64,000 nucleotides of DNA from NCBI RefSeq assembly GCF_019061125.1, contig NZ_JAHQYI010000001.1, forward strand, positions 868,001 through 932,000, read 5' to 3'. A program made the position numbers and the translations under genes. Source of the stretch: Microbacterium sp. NC79. GTDB lineage: Bacteria > Actinomycetota > Actinomycetes > Actinomycetales > Microbacteriaceae. The notes below the pieces were generated by a model. That model was not told where the DNA came from. It ran no database searches and saw only the letters and a program-made list of their open reading frames with translations. Below are positions 9,701-17,366 of the stretch, one piece after another; the first letter of the stretch is position 1, and every line of letters begins with the position of its first letter.

Positions 9701-10324
9701 TTGAAAGACCTGGAGCTTCGCGGGGCTGGCAACATGCTCGGCGGCGAGCAGGCCGGTCACATTGCCGGCGTTGGCTTTGATCTCTATCTGCGCATGATTG
9801 GTGAGGCTGTCGCGACGTTCCGTGGGGAAGAGACGGATGGCCCCACCGAGCTGCGTCTCGAGTTGCCGCTGGACGCGCGCATTCCCGAGACGTATATCGA
9901 CAGTGAGCGGTTGCGTTTGGAGGCCTACCAAAAGCTGTCATCTGCGGCATCGCTGACCTCGAAAGAAGATGCAATCGATCTGGTCATCGACGAGTTGCAA
10001 GACCGCTACGGAACCATGCCTGCCGAGGTAAAGGGACTGATTGCGGTGGCGCGGTTGCGTCGTCGCGCGGCGCAGTCGGGTCTCGAAGACGTTGTCGCTA
10101 TGGGCAAGAACCTCCGTCTTGCGCCCGCGCACTTCCCGGATTCGATTCGCGTGCGCATGCAGCGGCTCTACCCCCAGGCGAAACTTGTTGCCAGCGGTGA
10201 TGCGCTCGTGGTTCCGATGCCGACCTCTGGCGGTGAGCCCTACGAATCAGAGGATTTGCTTGCGTGGGTGAACCAATTGCTCAACGCGCTGTATCCGCTG
10301 CCGGAAAAGCCCACGGAGCCGTAA
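6767..10324 (+). CDS. mfd: Transcription-repair coupling factor Mfd
   Basis: 1185 residues, full length. Mfd removes RNA polymerase stalled at lesions and recruits UvrA. The UvrB-like N-terminal module covers about residues 1-350. The RNA-polymerase-interacting CarD-like domain is at about 498-575 (GDFVVHATHGIGRF). The superfamily 2 motor has Walker A GDVGFGKTEVA at about 658, the DEEQ box (IIDEEQRFG) at about 760, and the TRG-type ETGLDISNANT region at about 900. The C-terminal UvrA-masking domain follows. The GTG at 6767 has a TAGACT -10 box exactly 6 bases upstream and no ribosome site, which indicates a leaderless mRNA. Confidence 0.98.
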   Translation: MSLTGIVRAIESSEAFADLKIVALTDANLSLVDGLDAPVLAAALLKRISAGKPSVLLVVTPTGRRADALADALGDLIPDADVRAFPAWETLPHERLSPSAETVGRRIETLRALRAFDGSRPLIVTASVRAALQPLAPGLGEVHPIMLTTGGRGHDLDAIVNGLIELAYSRVDMVSRRGEFAVRGGILDVFPAVADHPYRVEFFGDEVEQIRAFSVADQRSLPGDVATIALPASRELLLTPAVRSRAAALVPAFPGVSAMLEKMSAGIPVEGMESLTPALIDDLVPIAAYLPRGSAVALVDPERSRGRAATLGDTNREFLEAAWSAATGGAAAPVDLGAGDFLSLGDLRTAVLDNGHVWWALSAFDPGDAADIDETRFPGSAVPSFQGNVEGATGYVADLVATGWAVLVVAEGVGLVERGRDVLAERGIAARVVDDLVDKPASGVVTLVRGHAESGFVSPEAQLAVLTENEFYGRTIGGSAGPKRLASRRKNVVDPLQLKSGDFVVHATHGIGRFVEMTQREISTGGRNAQKSIRDYLVIEYAPSKRGYPGDKLFVPTDQLDLLSRYVGGEAPVLSKMGGSDWAQAKTKARKAVRDIAVELVKLYSARMAAKGHAFGPDTPWQRELEEAFPFAETPDQLQTIDEIKADMEKPIPMDRLLSGDVGFGKTEVAVRAAFKAIQDGKQVAMLVPTTLLVKQHLETFTERFAGFPVKVKPLSRFQTDKQARDTITGLMDGTVDMVIGTHRILTEQVKFKDLGLLIIDEEQRFGVEHKDALKKIKTNVDILAMSATPIPRTLEMAVTGIREMSTLQTPPEDRHPILSFVGPNNDKQVAAAIRRELIREGQVFFVHNRVQSIQRVAAHLAELVPEARIAVAHGQLGEQALEQVVDAFWEREFDVLVSTTIIETGLDISNANTIIIDKADKYGLSQLHQLRGRVGRGRERAYAYFLYDDAKPLTETAADRLQTIAVNNDLGSGTQVALKDLELRGAGNMLGGEQAGHIAGVGFDLYLRMIGEAVATFRGEETDGPTELRLELPLDARIPETYIDSERLRLEAYQKLSSAASLTSKEDAIDLVIDELQDRYGTMPAEVKGLIAVARLRRRAAQSGLEDVVAMGKNLRLAPAHFPDSIRVRMQRLYPQAKLVASGDALVVPMPTSGGEPYESEDLLAWVNQLLNALYPLPEKPTEP

Positions 10325-10362
10325 CACTTTCTATCGGCGCGGGAACGCGGTAGCGTCTGGCC

Positions 10363-10968
10363 ATGCTCTACGAACACCTGGGCGTGTTGCCTCGTATTCA
10401 TCCAGACGCCGTCGTGGCGCCGACCGCTGTGATTTCTGGTGACGTGGTGATTGGCGCTGACTGCCAGATTCTGCATGGTGCCGTGGTGACAAGCGAGGGC
10501 GGCCCGATCGTGCTGGGCGAGAACGTCATCGTGATGGAAAATGCGGTGATCAGAGCGGCAGCGTCTGCACCGGTGCACATTGGAGACCACACACTGATCG
10601 GGCCCGGCGCTTCGATCAGTGGGGCAACGGTGGGCAACGAAGTGTTTCTCGCCACGGGCACGCGGGTGTTCAACGGGGCGCGGATTGGCGATCGCGCGGA
10701 AGTTCGCATCAACGCCGTGGTTCATTTGCGGACGGTACTGCCAGAGGACTCGGTGGTGCCGATCGGCTGGGTGGCTGTGGGAGAACCGGTAGAAGTGCTG
10801 CCGCCACACGAACACGACCGAATTTGGGCGGCACAACGAGAACTTGATTTTCCCGGATACGTTTTCGGCGTTGATCGGGACACTCCTGACGTCATGGTGC
10901 AACTGACGGAGCGGTACGGACGTGCTTTATCGCGGCATCGCGACGACAAGCCCGTCTTAGACGCGTAG
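10363..10968 (+). CDS. Hexapeptide-repeat protein, gamma-carbonic-anhydrase-like
   Basis: 201 residues with a left-handed beta-helix signature in which isoleucine/valine-led hexapeptides repeat from about residue 18 to 140 (ISGDVVIGADCQILHGAVVT, IGDHTLIGPGASISG). The C-terminus forms a helical cap. The family includes PaaY/YrdA-type gamma carbonic anhydrases and acyltransferases. The typical zinc ligands of that class are only partly evident, with candidate His residues in ILHGAVV and VHIGDH, so enzyme activity is uncertain. The ATG follows a TAGCGT -10 box with a 6-base gap (leaderless). It lies 38 bases behind mfd. Confidence 0.8.
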   Translation: MLYEHLGVLPRIHPDAVVAPTAVISGDVVIGADCQILHGAVVTSEGGPIVLGENVIVMENAVIRAAASAPVHIGDHTLIGPGASISGATVGNEVFLATGTRVFNGARIGDRAEVRINAVVHLRTVLPEDSVVPIGWVAVGEPVEVLPPHEHDRIWAAQRELDFPGYVFGVDRDTPDVMVQLTERYGRALSRHRDDKPVLDA

Positions 10969-11047
10969 ACTGTGCGAGGCTCTTCGGAGCCATGGTGTGT
11001 CGGGAAGACTGGTCGACGATTCTGTAACCCAACCCCTGGAGTGAATC

Positions 11048-12208
11048 GTGAGCTTGCTACGTTCTGCCCGTTTTCCCGCCGTCATGCTGCTGTGCGCGGC
11101 TGCCGTCGGCCTCATCCTGGCGAATTCGCCGCTCGGCCCGGGCCTGGGTGAACTGCGCGGTACCCACCTCGCCATTGAGGGCAGTGCCTTCGACTTGTCA
11201 GTCGGCCACTGGATTTCTGATGGCCTACTGGCGATCTTCTTTTTCACGGCGGCCATCGAACTGCGATACGAACTCACCAAGGGTGCGCTTCGCGAGCCCC
11301 GCAAGGCGATGGTTCCGGCCATCGCAGCGGCCGGTGGCGTGATCGTTCCGATTCTGGTGTACCTGTTCTTTACGAACGGCACGCAGTACGCGAGCGGATG
11401 GCCGATTCCCACAGCAACCGACATTGCATTCGCACTCGGTGTGCTGGCTGTGTTCGGTCGTGGTCTGCCAGGAGCCGTGCGCGCGTTCTTGCTCGCACTA
11501 GCGATTCTGGATGACATCGTCGGGATCATTTTCATCGCAGTGCTGTTCACCTCCGACCTAAACCCCCTGTGGTTGGCCGTCGCCGCCGGTCTTGTGCTGG
11601 TGTTCTTCGTGCTGAGCCGAGTCCAGCCCCGTACCACGACGGATGCGGCACTGCGGCAAGCTGCGCTGCTGATCATCGGCATCGCAACCTGGGGCGTTGT
11701 GTACCAGAGCGGCGTGCACGCCACGATTGCCGGTGTTGCGCTTGGGTTTGCCATGGCGCCGAAGAAGGCCGACCGTCTGCGCCACCGCCTGGAGCCGTGG
11801 GTAAACGCACTGGTGCTGCCCATCTTCGCGTTCTCGTCGGCTGCTGTGATGATCCCCGCGGTGAGCGTTGGCGAACTGAGCCCGGCGTTCTGGGGCATCC
11901 TCGTGGCGTTGCCAGTTGGCAAGATCATCGGTATTGCGTTGGCCGGTTTCATTGCGCAGAAGGCTCTCGGAACACAATCAGACAGTCACCTCGCCGTTGG
12001 CGATCTGATCGCAGCCGGAGCTCTGGGAGGTATCGGCTTCACGGTTTCGCTCTTGCTCGGTGAGCTCGCCTTTGCCGGAAACGCCGTGATTGGCGCAGAA
12101 GTCACGCTCGCAGTGCTCGCCGGGTCGATCATCTCTATGGTGTTGGCCGGAATCTTGGTAACGTGGCGAGCTCGTCACTACCGGAAGGTCGCCGCCGTTG
12201 ACAGTTGA
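11048..12208 (+). CDS. nhaA: Na+/H+ antiporter NhaA
   Basis: 386 residues, about the length of the E. coli protein. It exchanges internal Na+ or Li+ for external protons and has about 12 membrane helices. The conserved TATDIAFALG segment carries D125 (E. coli D133), LAILDDIVGI carries D155/D156 (E. coli D163/D164), and LPVGKIIGI carries the helix-X Lys. The start is a GTG with GGAGTG 5 bases upstream. It overlaps mazG by 11 bases. Confidence 0.96.
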   Translation: MSLLRSARFPAVMLLCAAAVGLILANSPLGPGLGELRGTHLAIEGSAFDLSVGHWISDGLLAIFFFTAAIELRYELTKGALREPRKAMVPAIAAAGGVIVPILVYLFFTNGTQYASGWPIPTATDIAFALGVLAVFGRGLPGAVRAFLLALAILDDIVGIIFIAVLFTSDLNPLWLAVAAGLVLVFFVLSRVQPRTTTDAALRQAALLIIGIATWGVVYQSGVHATIAGVALGFAMAPKKADRLRHRLEPWVNALVLPIFAFSSAAVMIPAVSVGELSPAFWGILVALPVGKIIGIALAGFIAQKALGTQSDSHLAVGDLIAAGALGGIGFTVSLLLGELAFAGNAVIGAEVTLAVLAGSIISMVLAGILVTWRARHYRKVAAVDS

Positions 12209-12830
12209 TCCGCTCCGCCTCTCGGCCGACACGATGCGTGCCGTGCACGAGAAGTGTGTGTGGACGCAGCAGATGACGCATGAGGCGCTGCTGCCATATC
12301 TCATTGAAGAAGCGCACGAGCTGGTTGACGCGGTTGAGCGGGGGTCGCAAGACGACCTGCGTGAAGAACTCGGCGATTTGCTGTGGCAAGTGCTTTTTCA
12401 CAGCGAGATCGCGGCGCGTGCCGGGCAATTCTCGATCGACCACGTGGCGCAAGATTTAGCAGACAAAATGATTCGTCGTCACCCGCACGTCTTCGCAGGG
12501 GAGACCGCCCAGACGCCGGAACAGGTGCTGGTGCTGTGGAACGCGGCGAAGGCCGCCGAGAAGCGTGAGCGAACGAGTGTGCTGGATGGCGTGGCTCGCT
12601 CGATGCCAGCGCTCGCGTACGCGCAAAAAGTGCTGGGCAAAGCATCATCGGTCGGTGTTGTGGCACCGGTTTTACCTTTGGCCCTGGAAAGTGAGCACGA
12701 TCTGGGTCTCGCGCTGCTCGCCTTGACGGCGATGGCTCGTGAGCGCGGGTGGGACGCTGAGGCGCTTCTCCGTGCCGAGGTGCACCGCGTCGAAGATCAG
12801 GTGCGCGAAACCGAGGCCCCTCCCGCCTAA
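12198..12830 (+). CDS. mazG: MazG-family nucleoside triphosphate pyrophosphohydrolase
   Basis: 210 residues. MazG hydrolyses (d)NTPs, including damaged or non-canonical ones, to monophosphate and pyrophosphate. The metal-binding motif EEAHE is followed by EELGDLLWQVLFHSEI, the MazG E-E...E..D signature. The RRHPHVF motif and a WN..K region follow. Only one full MazG domain fits, compared with two in the 263-residue E. coli protein. The start is probably a TTG at 12198, inside the end of nhaA; an in-frame ATG at 12234 (MRAVHEKC) is the alternative. Translation is likely coupled to nhaA. Confidence 0.92.
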   Translation: MTVDPLRLSADTMRAVHEKCVWTQQMTHEALLPYLIEEAHELVDAVERGSQDDLREELGDLLWQVLFHSEIAARAGQFSIDHVAQDLADKMIRRHPHVFAGETAQTPEQVLVLWNAAKAAEKRERTSVLDGVARSMPALAYAQKVLGKASSVGVVAPVLPLALESEHDLGLALLALTAMARERGWDAEALLRAEVHRVEDQVRETEAPPA

Positions 12831-12888
12831 ATCGCCCGGTCGCCCTGCGCGTTTTAGCCAACCATGCCAATGGTGGAAAGATAGGGGA

Positions 12889-14169
12889 GTGGCAACTGTG
12901 AACCCTCCTCGTGGCATGCGTGATTTTCTCCCGGCGGAAAAGGCACGTCGTGAACGTGTCCTCGCCGTCATCCGTGAGCGCTACCGCGCCCACGGATTCG
13001 ACGAGATCGAAACTCCCGTGGTCGAAGATTACGGACGCTTGCACTCCGGCATGGGCGGCGACAACGAAAAGCTGTCGTTCTCTATCCTGAAGCGCGGGCT
13101 TGAAGCCAACGATTTCGTCACGTCAGAAGGAGACGTCGCCGCGCTTGCCGACCTTGGACTGCGTTTTGACCTGACGGTTCCGCTTGCCCGCTTCTACGCG
13201 ACCAATCGCGGCGACCTGCCGACGGTGTTCCGGTCCATTCAGATGGCACCCGTGTGGCGTGCGGAGCGCCCCCAGAAGGGCCGATACCGACAGTTTGTCC
13301 AGTGCGACATTGACATCATCGGCGACGCATCGGCTCGCGCCGAAGCTGAGCTGATTGTTGCGACGCTCGACACCGTCGACGCACTCGGGCTCGAGGGTGC
13401 GAGCGTGCGCATCAACGACCGCCGAGCCCTCGACGCCATGCTCGACGTGTTCGGCTTCGTCGCGGACGAGCGTCCGGGCGTGCTCATCACGATCGACAAA
13501 CTCGACAAGATTGGTGCCGAAGGGATTGTCGCGGAACTCCGCGAACGTGGCGCAACCTTTGCGGCCGTCGACGCGTTCGAGGCCTTCATGCGTCGCCCCC
13601 AGACGCTGGAATACCGCCCGTTTGGCGAGGGACAGATTCGCAAGGCGCTGCCAGCCGGGGTTCCTGACGACGTCATCGCGCATCTTGTGGGCATCGGCGA
13701 GGCTGTCGTTGCGGCCCGCGGCGGTGAGGCACCGCTCGTCTTTGACCCATTCCTGGTGCGTGGCATGGGGTATTACACCGGAACAATCTTTGAGCTCGCC
13801 CACCCGAGCGTCAACTATTCGCTCGGCGGCGGTGGCCGTTATGACGGCATGATCGGTCGCTTCCTCGGCCAGGACGTTCCTGCTGTGGGATTCTCGATTG
13901 GCTTTGAACGCATCGTTGACCTGCTCGAAGAGCAGACGGCCGACGCGACGCCAGCGCTCGTGCTCGTACACGACAAGAACGTCGCGGTGAACCAGCTCAT
14001 TGCGCTGAAGGCCGAGCTAATTCGCGAGGGGATGCGCGTCCGCGTTGAGCAGCGCACGAAGAACCTCAATGGCCTGCTGACTCGTGCTCGGGCGGACGGT
14101 TACTCTGCGTTTGCCACCGTGAATTCTGACACCACCCGCGAGAGTCTAGAAATCAAGCAGCTCGGCTAG
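12889..14169 (+). CDS. hisS: Histidyl-tRNA synthetase
   Basis: 426 residues, class II synthetase. Motif 1 is around RGMRDFLPAEK and ETPVVEDYG. Motif 2 contains FRSIQMAPVWRAERPQKGRYRQF with the catalytic Arg. The histidine-binding loop and motif 3 are GMGYYTGTIFEL and GGGGRYDGMIGRF, with GFSIGFERI. The anticodon-binding domain is at the C-terminus. Two GTG starts are possible: 12889, with AAAGAT ending 6 bases upstream (leaderless type), or 12898, with GGGGAG 8 bases upstream. I give the first. The protein N-terminus differs by only three residues. Confidence 0.96.
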   Translation: MATVNPPRGMRDFLPAEKARRERVLAVIRERYRAHGFDEIETPVVEDYGRLHSGMGGDNEKLSFSILKRGLEANDFVTSEGDVAALADLGLRFDLTVPLARFYATNRGDLPTVFRSIQMAPVWRAERPQKGRYRQFVQCDIDIIGDASARAEAELIVATLDTVDALGLEGASVRINDRRALDAMLDVFGFVADERPGVLITIDKLDKIGAEGIVAELRERGATFAAVDAFEAFMRRPQTLEYRPFGEGQIRKALPAGVPDDVIAHLVGIGEAVVAARGGEAPLVFDPFLVRGMGYYTGTIFELAHPSVNYSLGGGGRYDGMIGRFLGQDVPAVGFSIGFERIVDLLEEQTADATPALVLVHDKNVAVNQLIALKAELIREGMRVRVEQRTKNLNGLLTRARADGYSAFATVNSDTTRESLEIKQLG

Positions 14170-14344
14170 TCCCAACACGACCGCGCGCCGACGCGTGCAG
14201 TGGGCGGGTTGCGGGTTTGCGTGCTCGCGCGGAGCTGGTGGGTTTGCGCGTTCGCGGGGCGCGGGCGGATCCTGTCCTATTCCCGCGAAACACGGCGGGG
14301 GTGCGCGGGGGAGCGGCCGGGGGTGCGGCGGGCGGCGCGGGGTG
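14170..14344. repeat. G-rich intergenic region with imperfect repeat and G4 motif
   Basis: This stretch lies between convergent hisS and the DUF4442 gene. The first half has two imperfect copies of about 27 bases that begin GGGTTTGCG. The second half, 14297-14342, has at least four G runs of 3-5 separated by 5-7 bases (GGGGG TGCGC GGGGG AGCGGCC, then GGGGG and GGG), which fits the canonical G-quadruplex pattern on the plus strand. Weak stem potential exists, but there is no classical hairpin with a T run. Its role is unknown; it could pause polymerases between the convergent genes. Confidence 0.6.
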
Positions 14345-14818
14345 TCAGGCGGGTGGGGAGTTGGTGACGCGCTTCTTTTCGCGCACGTAGACCTCGCGGC
14401 GTACGCGAGCGACGACATCGCCCGACTCGTCGGTGATGACCGTCTCGAACCATTCGAGCACCTTCCTGCCGCCGCGGGCGTGCTCGCGAACCTGCTGTGC
14501 GCGTTCCGGGCTCACTTCGAAAACAGCGGTGAGGGTTCCGCGCCCCGGCTTCACAAATTCGATCTCGCCCTTTGTGTCCCACACGACGTAGTCGCGGCCG
14601 AGCTGGTGCATCAACAGCATGAAAAAGTACGGGTCGGTCATCGCCGACATGGAACCACCAAAGGCGGTCTTCACGTAGTTGCGGGTGATGAGATTGACGC
14701 GCAATGTGACGACGGCGCGCGTCCAGTCATCGGAAAACTCGCGAACGCGAATGCCAGAGAACAGGTTGGGTGCCCACAGGCTCATGCCAATCGCGAGGCG
14801 GCGGGGAGTGATGCGCAT
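14345..14818 (-). CDS. DUF4442 hotdog-fold protein (putative thioesterase)
   Basis: 157 residues from the ATG at 14818. The segment NLITRNYVKTAFGGSMSAMT followed by DPYFFMLLMHQLGRDYVVWD and a later EIEFVKPGRGTL region is the DUF4442 signature. These are acyl-CoA-thioesterase-like hotdog proteins whose substrates are mostly unknown. A longer frame begins with TTG at 14875. I chose the ATG because CACACT ends 6 bases upstream of it and the family usually starts near here. It is divergent from the GntR regulator and convergent with hisS across the G-rich region. Confidence 0.82.
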   Translation of the reverse strand: MRITPRRLAIGMSLWAPNLFSGIRVREFSDDWTRAVVTLRVNLITRNYVKTAFGGSMSAMTDPYFFMLLMHQLGRDYVVWDTKGEIEFVKPGRGTLTAVFEVSPERAQQVREHARGGRKVLEWFETVITDESGDVVARVRREVYVREKKRVTNSPPA

Positions 14819-14884
14819 GCGCACAGTGTGGCGGGTGAGAAACGCGCGAGCAAGCCGGTTGGAGAATCCACACAACGCCCGGAA

Positions 14885-14922
14885 TGGACATACTTGTTCT
14901 AGTTGATCTATAATTGAGTATG
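14885..14922 (+). promoter_or_regulatory. Promoter and possible operator of the gntR-DUF1648 operon
   Basis: TGGACA (14885-14890), an 18-base spacer and a perfect TATAAT (14909-14914) lie just before the ATG at 14920, so transcription should start at or within the start codon. The promoter is bracketed by the exact inverted hexamers CATACT (14889-14894) and AGTATG (17-22 of the same block, 14917-14922), spaced like an operator for a dimeric regulator. Autoregulation by the GntR protein is an inference. Confidence 0.65.
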
Positions 14923-15270
14923 TTCATCACCGTAAATCCGCAGAGCGACGAACCGCTGTTCGCGCAGGTGGCGAGCGCCGTTCGAGCGGAGGCGGCATCA
15001 GGTGCCCTTCGCCCCGGCGACAAATTGCCTGCCGCGCGCGAGGTCGCGGCAGCCCTCGGTATGAACCTGCACACGGTATTGCACGCATACCAGGATTTGC
15101 GTGATGAAGGACTGATCGAAATGCGGCGCGGGCGTGGCGCCATCGTCACCCAGTCGGCTGCGCCGCTCCTCGAGATCGCCGATGACATTTCCGCACTCGT
15201 TGCGAAGGCGAAGAGCCTCGGGCTCTCCGCAGAAACACTGACATCCCTCGTTAAGGAGGCAACACGATGA
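14920..15270 (+). CDS. GntR-family regulator, YtrA subfamily
   Basis: 116 residues, the short YtrA size. The N-terminal winged helix (PQSDEPLFAQVASAVRAEAA, GDKLPAAREVAAALGMNLHT) is followed by a short dimerisation helix with no effector domain. The ATG at 14920 gives a leaderless mRNA from the TATAAT promoter. The stop overlaps the next gene by ATGA. YtrA-type regulators usually repress the membrane-protein or transporter operon they head, here two DUF1648 proteins. They often respond to cell-envelope stress. Confidence 0.92.
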   Translation: MFITVNPQSDEPLFAQVASAVRAEAASGALRPGDKLPAAREVAAALGMNLHTVLHAYQDLRDEGLIEMRRGRGAIVTQSAAPLLEIADDISALVAKAKSLGLSAETLTSLVKEATR

Positions 15271-16277
15271 TGACAACAATGCCAACCACAACCCTGGCTG
15301 ACGCGCGCCGGCGCTTCCTGCTCGTCGGTTTTTGGGTTCCGCTTCTCGTTCTCGTGGTCGCGCTCGTCATGCAGCTGATGTGGCTGGGTGAACTACCCAC
15401 CCCCGCAGCGACGCACTTCTCGGGTCGCGGTGGCCCTGACGGATTCGGACCGGCGTGGACATTCCCGGTGCTGACCGGCGTCGTCGGCATGGGGATCTTG
15501 CTCCTGTCGACGATCCCTATCCTGCTGATGGCTCGGCGCGGTCAGTGGAGCGTGTCGCCGCGGTTTCTGGCCGCCATCATCGCGGCCACGGTCATCATGT
15601 TGGCTATCGGGCTGACCCTGACCGTGAACTCGCAACGCGGCCTCACTGACGCGCGGCTCGCCCCCGACGCCGGAGTGTTTATTTTGTTGGGCGCGGCGAT
15701 CGGACTCACATACGGCGTTATTGCGTGGCGGGTGCAGCCCGCGCTGACCCTGCAGGCTGAGCCGGCACCGGCGCTCACCCCAAAGATGCTGGACCGCGGT
15801 TCTGCATCGACATGGATGCAGACAGCCCGCGTCGGCGGGGCAGGATTCGCGCTGATGATTGTTGGCGTTGGCACGGTGCTCGTGATGTCGATCATCATGA
15901 CCGTCACCGCACCCGACGAAGCCTGGATCATGTGGATCGTCACGGCTCTTATGGCCGTGCTGTTTGCCACGATGTTTGTTTTTCGTGTGCGCATCGACGA
16001 CACCGGGTTCACGGCGCAGAGCATCGTCGGCTTTCCACGTTTTCACATTCCCCTCGATCACATCGCGGATGTTCGCTCGCTGACCGTCAACGGGATCGCT
16101 GACTTCGGCGGCTGGGGACTGCGGTACATGCCGGGCAACGGTGCTGGCATCATCCTGCGCAGTGGTGAAGCGCTCCAGATTGTGCGCACAAACGGCAAGA
16201 AGTTCACGGTCACCGTTCAAGATTCTGTGAGCGCCGCCGAGCTTCTGCTCGGCCTTCGCATCCGCGATGCGGCCTAG
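15267..16277 (+). CDS. DUF1648 multi-pass membrane protein, first copy
   Basis: 336 residues. A hydrophobic helix (about 18-43) leads into the DUF1648 motif ELPTPAATHFSGRGGPDGFG and then several more membrane spans. After about residue 230 there is a soluble PH-like C-terminal part (DIRSLTVNGIADFGGWGLRY-type segment). Proteins with this domain order are frequent behind YtrA regulators. Their role is not established. It is translationally coupled to the GntR gene (4-base overlap) and is a paralogue of the next gene. Confidence 0.85.
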   Translation: MMTTMPTTTLADARRRFLLVGFWVPLLVLVVALVMQLMWLGELPTPAATHFSGRGGPDGFGPAWTFPVLTGVVGMGILLLSTIPILLMARRGQWSVSPRFLAAIIAATVIMLAIGLTLTVNSQRGLTDARLAPDAGVFILLGAAIGLTYGVIAWRVQPALTLQAEPAPALTPKMLDRGSASTWMQTARVGGAGFALMIVGVGTVLVMSIIMTVTAPDEAWIMWIVTALMAVLFATMFVFRVRIDDTGFTAQSIVGFPRFHIPLDHIADVRSLTVNGIADFGGWGLRYMPGNGAGIILRSGEALQIVRTNGKKFTVTVQDSVSAAELLLGLRIRDAA

Positions 16278-16324
16278 CCGCCGGCCGGCGACAGTTCCCA
16301 TTCTCAACCAGGAAGTCACCCCCC

Positions 16325-17335
16325 ATGACCTCGAACGACACCACCGACACCACCCTCGCGCAAGCGCGCCAACGGTTCCTTCTCGTCGGGGCGTGGGTTC
16401 CGTTGGTGATGCTTGCCGTCGCCGTTGCGCTGCAGGTGATGTGGCTGCCGCAGCTACCGGATCCGGTGGCCACCCACTTTTCCGGGAGTGGGCCGGACGG
16501 CTTCGGGCCTGCCATCACCTACCCCCTGATGACCATCGGTGTCGGAGCGCTCTTTCTCGCGATCACCGTGTTCGGGGTGCTTGCGCCGGCGGAATCCACC
16601 GGATGGGGTGCCACCGCGCGCTTCATGGGCGCGTTTATGCCCGCCATGCTGATGATGGTCCTCATCGGAACCACCTGGTCGGTGCATTCGCAGCGCGGGC
16701 TGAGCGACGCGATGCTGGCTCCTGATCCTGGTCTCTTTCTGCTGATCGGTGCGGGTGTTGGGCTGGTGTACGGCGCGATCGCATGGTTCGTGCAACCTGC
16801 GCTCACCATCGCACCGGCTGATATGCGCGAAGCGAGCGCGCGGACGATTGTGGCTGGCGAACGCGCTGCCTGGATGCGAACGCTTCGCGTGCAAGGTGCA
16901 GGCTTGTGGGTCATGGTCGCCGCGCTCGTGGTGATGATCAGCAGCGCGATCGTGACGACGCTGACGGGCTCGTCCGCCGCCTGGTGGCTGTGGACGCTCG
17001 CCGTGCTCATCGCCGTTCTTTTCGCGACGATGTTCGTCTTCCGCGTGCGTATTGATGACTCAGGATTCACGGCACGATCGATCCTGGGCTTTCCGGTATT
17101 TCGCATTCCGTTGGCGGAGATCGCCGCTGCCCGCACCCTGACGGTAAGTCCGTTGGCAGACTTTGGCGGGTGGGGATTGCGCCTTGCACCGGGCATGGGA
17201 TTCGGAATTATTCTGCAGGCCGGAAGCGCGCTTCAGATTGAACGCACGAATGGCAAGCGACTCACGGTCACCATTGACGATGCTGAGCGCGCGGCCGATG
17301 TGCTGCTTGGCCTGCGCGATCGCACCACCCCTTGA
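16325..17335 (+). CDS. DUF1648 multi-pass membrane protein, second copy
   Basis: 336 residues, the same length and layout as the preceding gene. LAQARQRFLLVGAWVPLVML is followed by QLPDPVATHFSGSGPDGFG, and the C-terminal part contains LTVSPLADFGGWGLRLAPG. The two are clearly tandem duplicates that have diverged strongly in the middle. The likely ribosome site is AGGAAG about 10 bases before the ATG. It is the third gene of the GntR operon. The pair may form a hetero-oligomer, which is an inference from equal length and coupling. Confidence 0.85.
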   Translation: MTSNDTTDTTLAQARQRFLLVGAWVPLVMLAVAVALQVMWLPQLPDPVATHFSGSGPDGFGPAITYPLMTIGVGALFLAITVFGVLAPAESTGWGATARFMGAFMPAMLMMVLIGTTWSVHSQRGLSDAMLAPDPGLFLLIGAGVGLVYGAIAWFVQPALTIAPADMREASARTIVAGERAAWMRTLRVQGAGLWVMVAALVVMISSAIVTTLTGSSAAWWLWTLAVLIAVLFATMFVFRVRIDDSGFTARSILGFPVFRIPLAEIAAARTLTVSPLADFGGWGLRLAPGMGFGIILQAGSALQIERTNGKRLTVTIDDAERAADVLLGLRDRTTP

Positions 17336-17366
17336 CCTGAGCGGCGGCACGGAGTTCTCTGGGAAC

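Noticed and set aside
14195..14902. 235-codon plus-strand frame after hisS
   Set aside because: It covers the G-rich intergenic repeats and runs antisense to the DUF4442 gene, which has a recognisable family signature. The N-terminal Gly/Arg repeats are a product of the DNA repeat.
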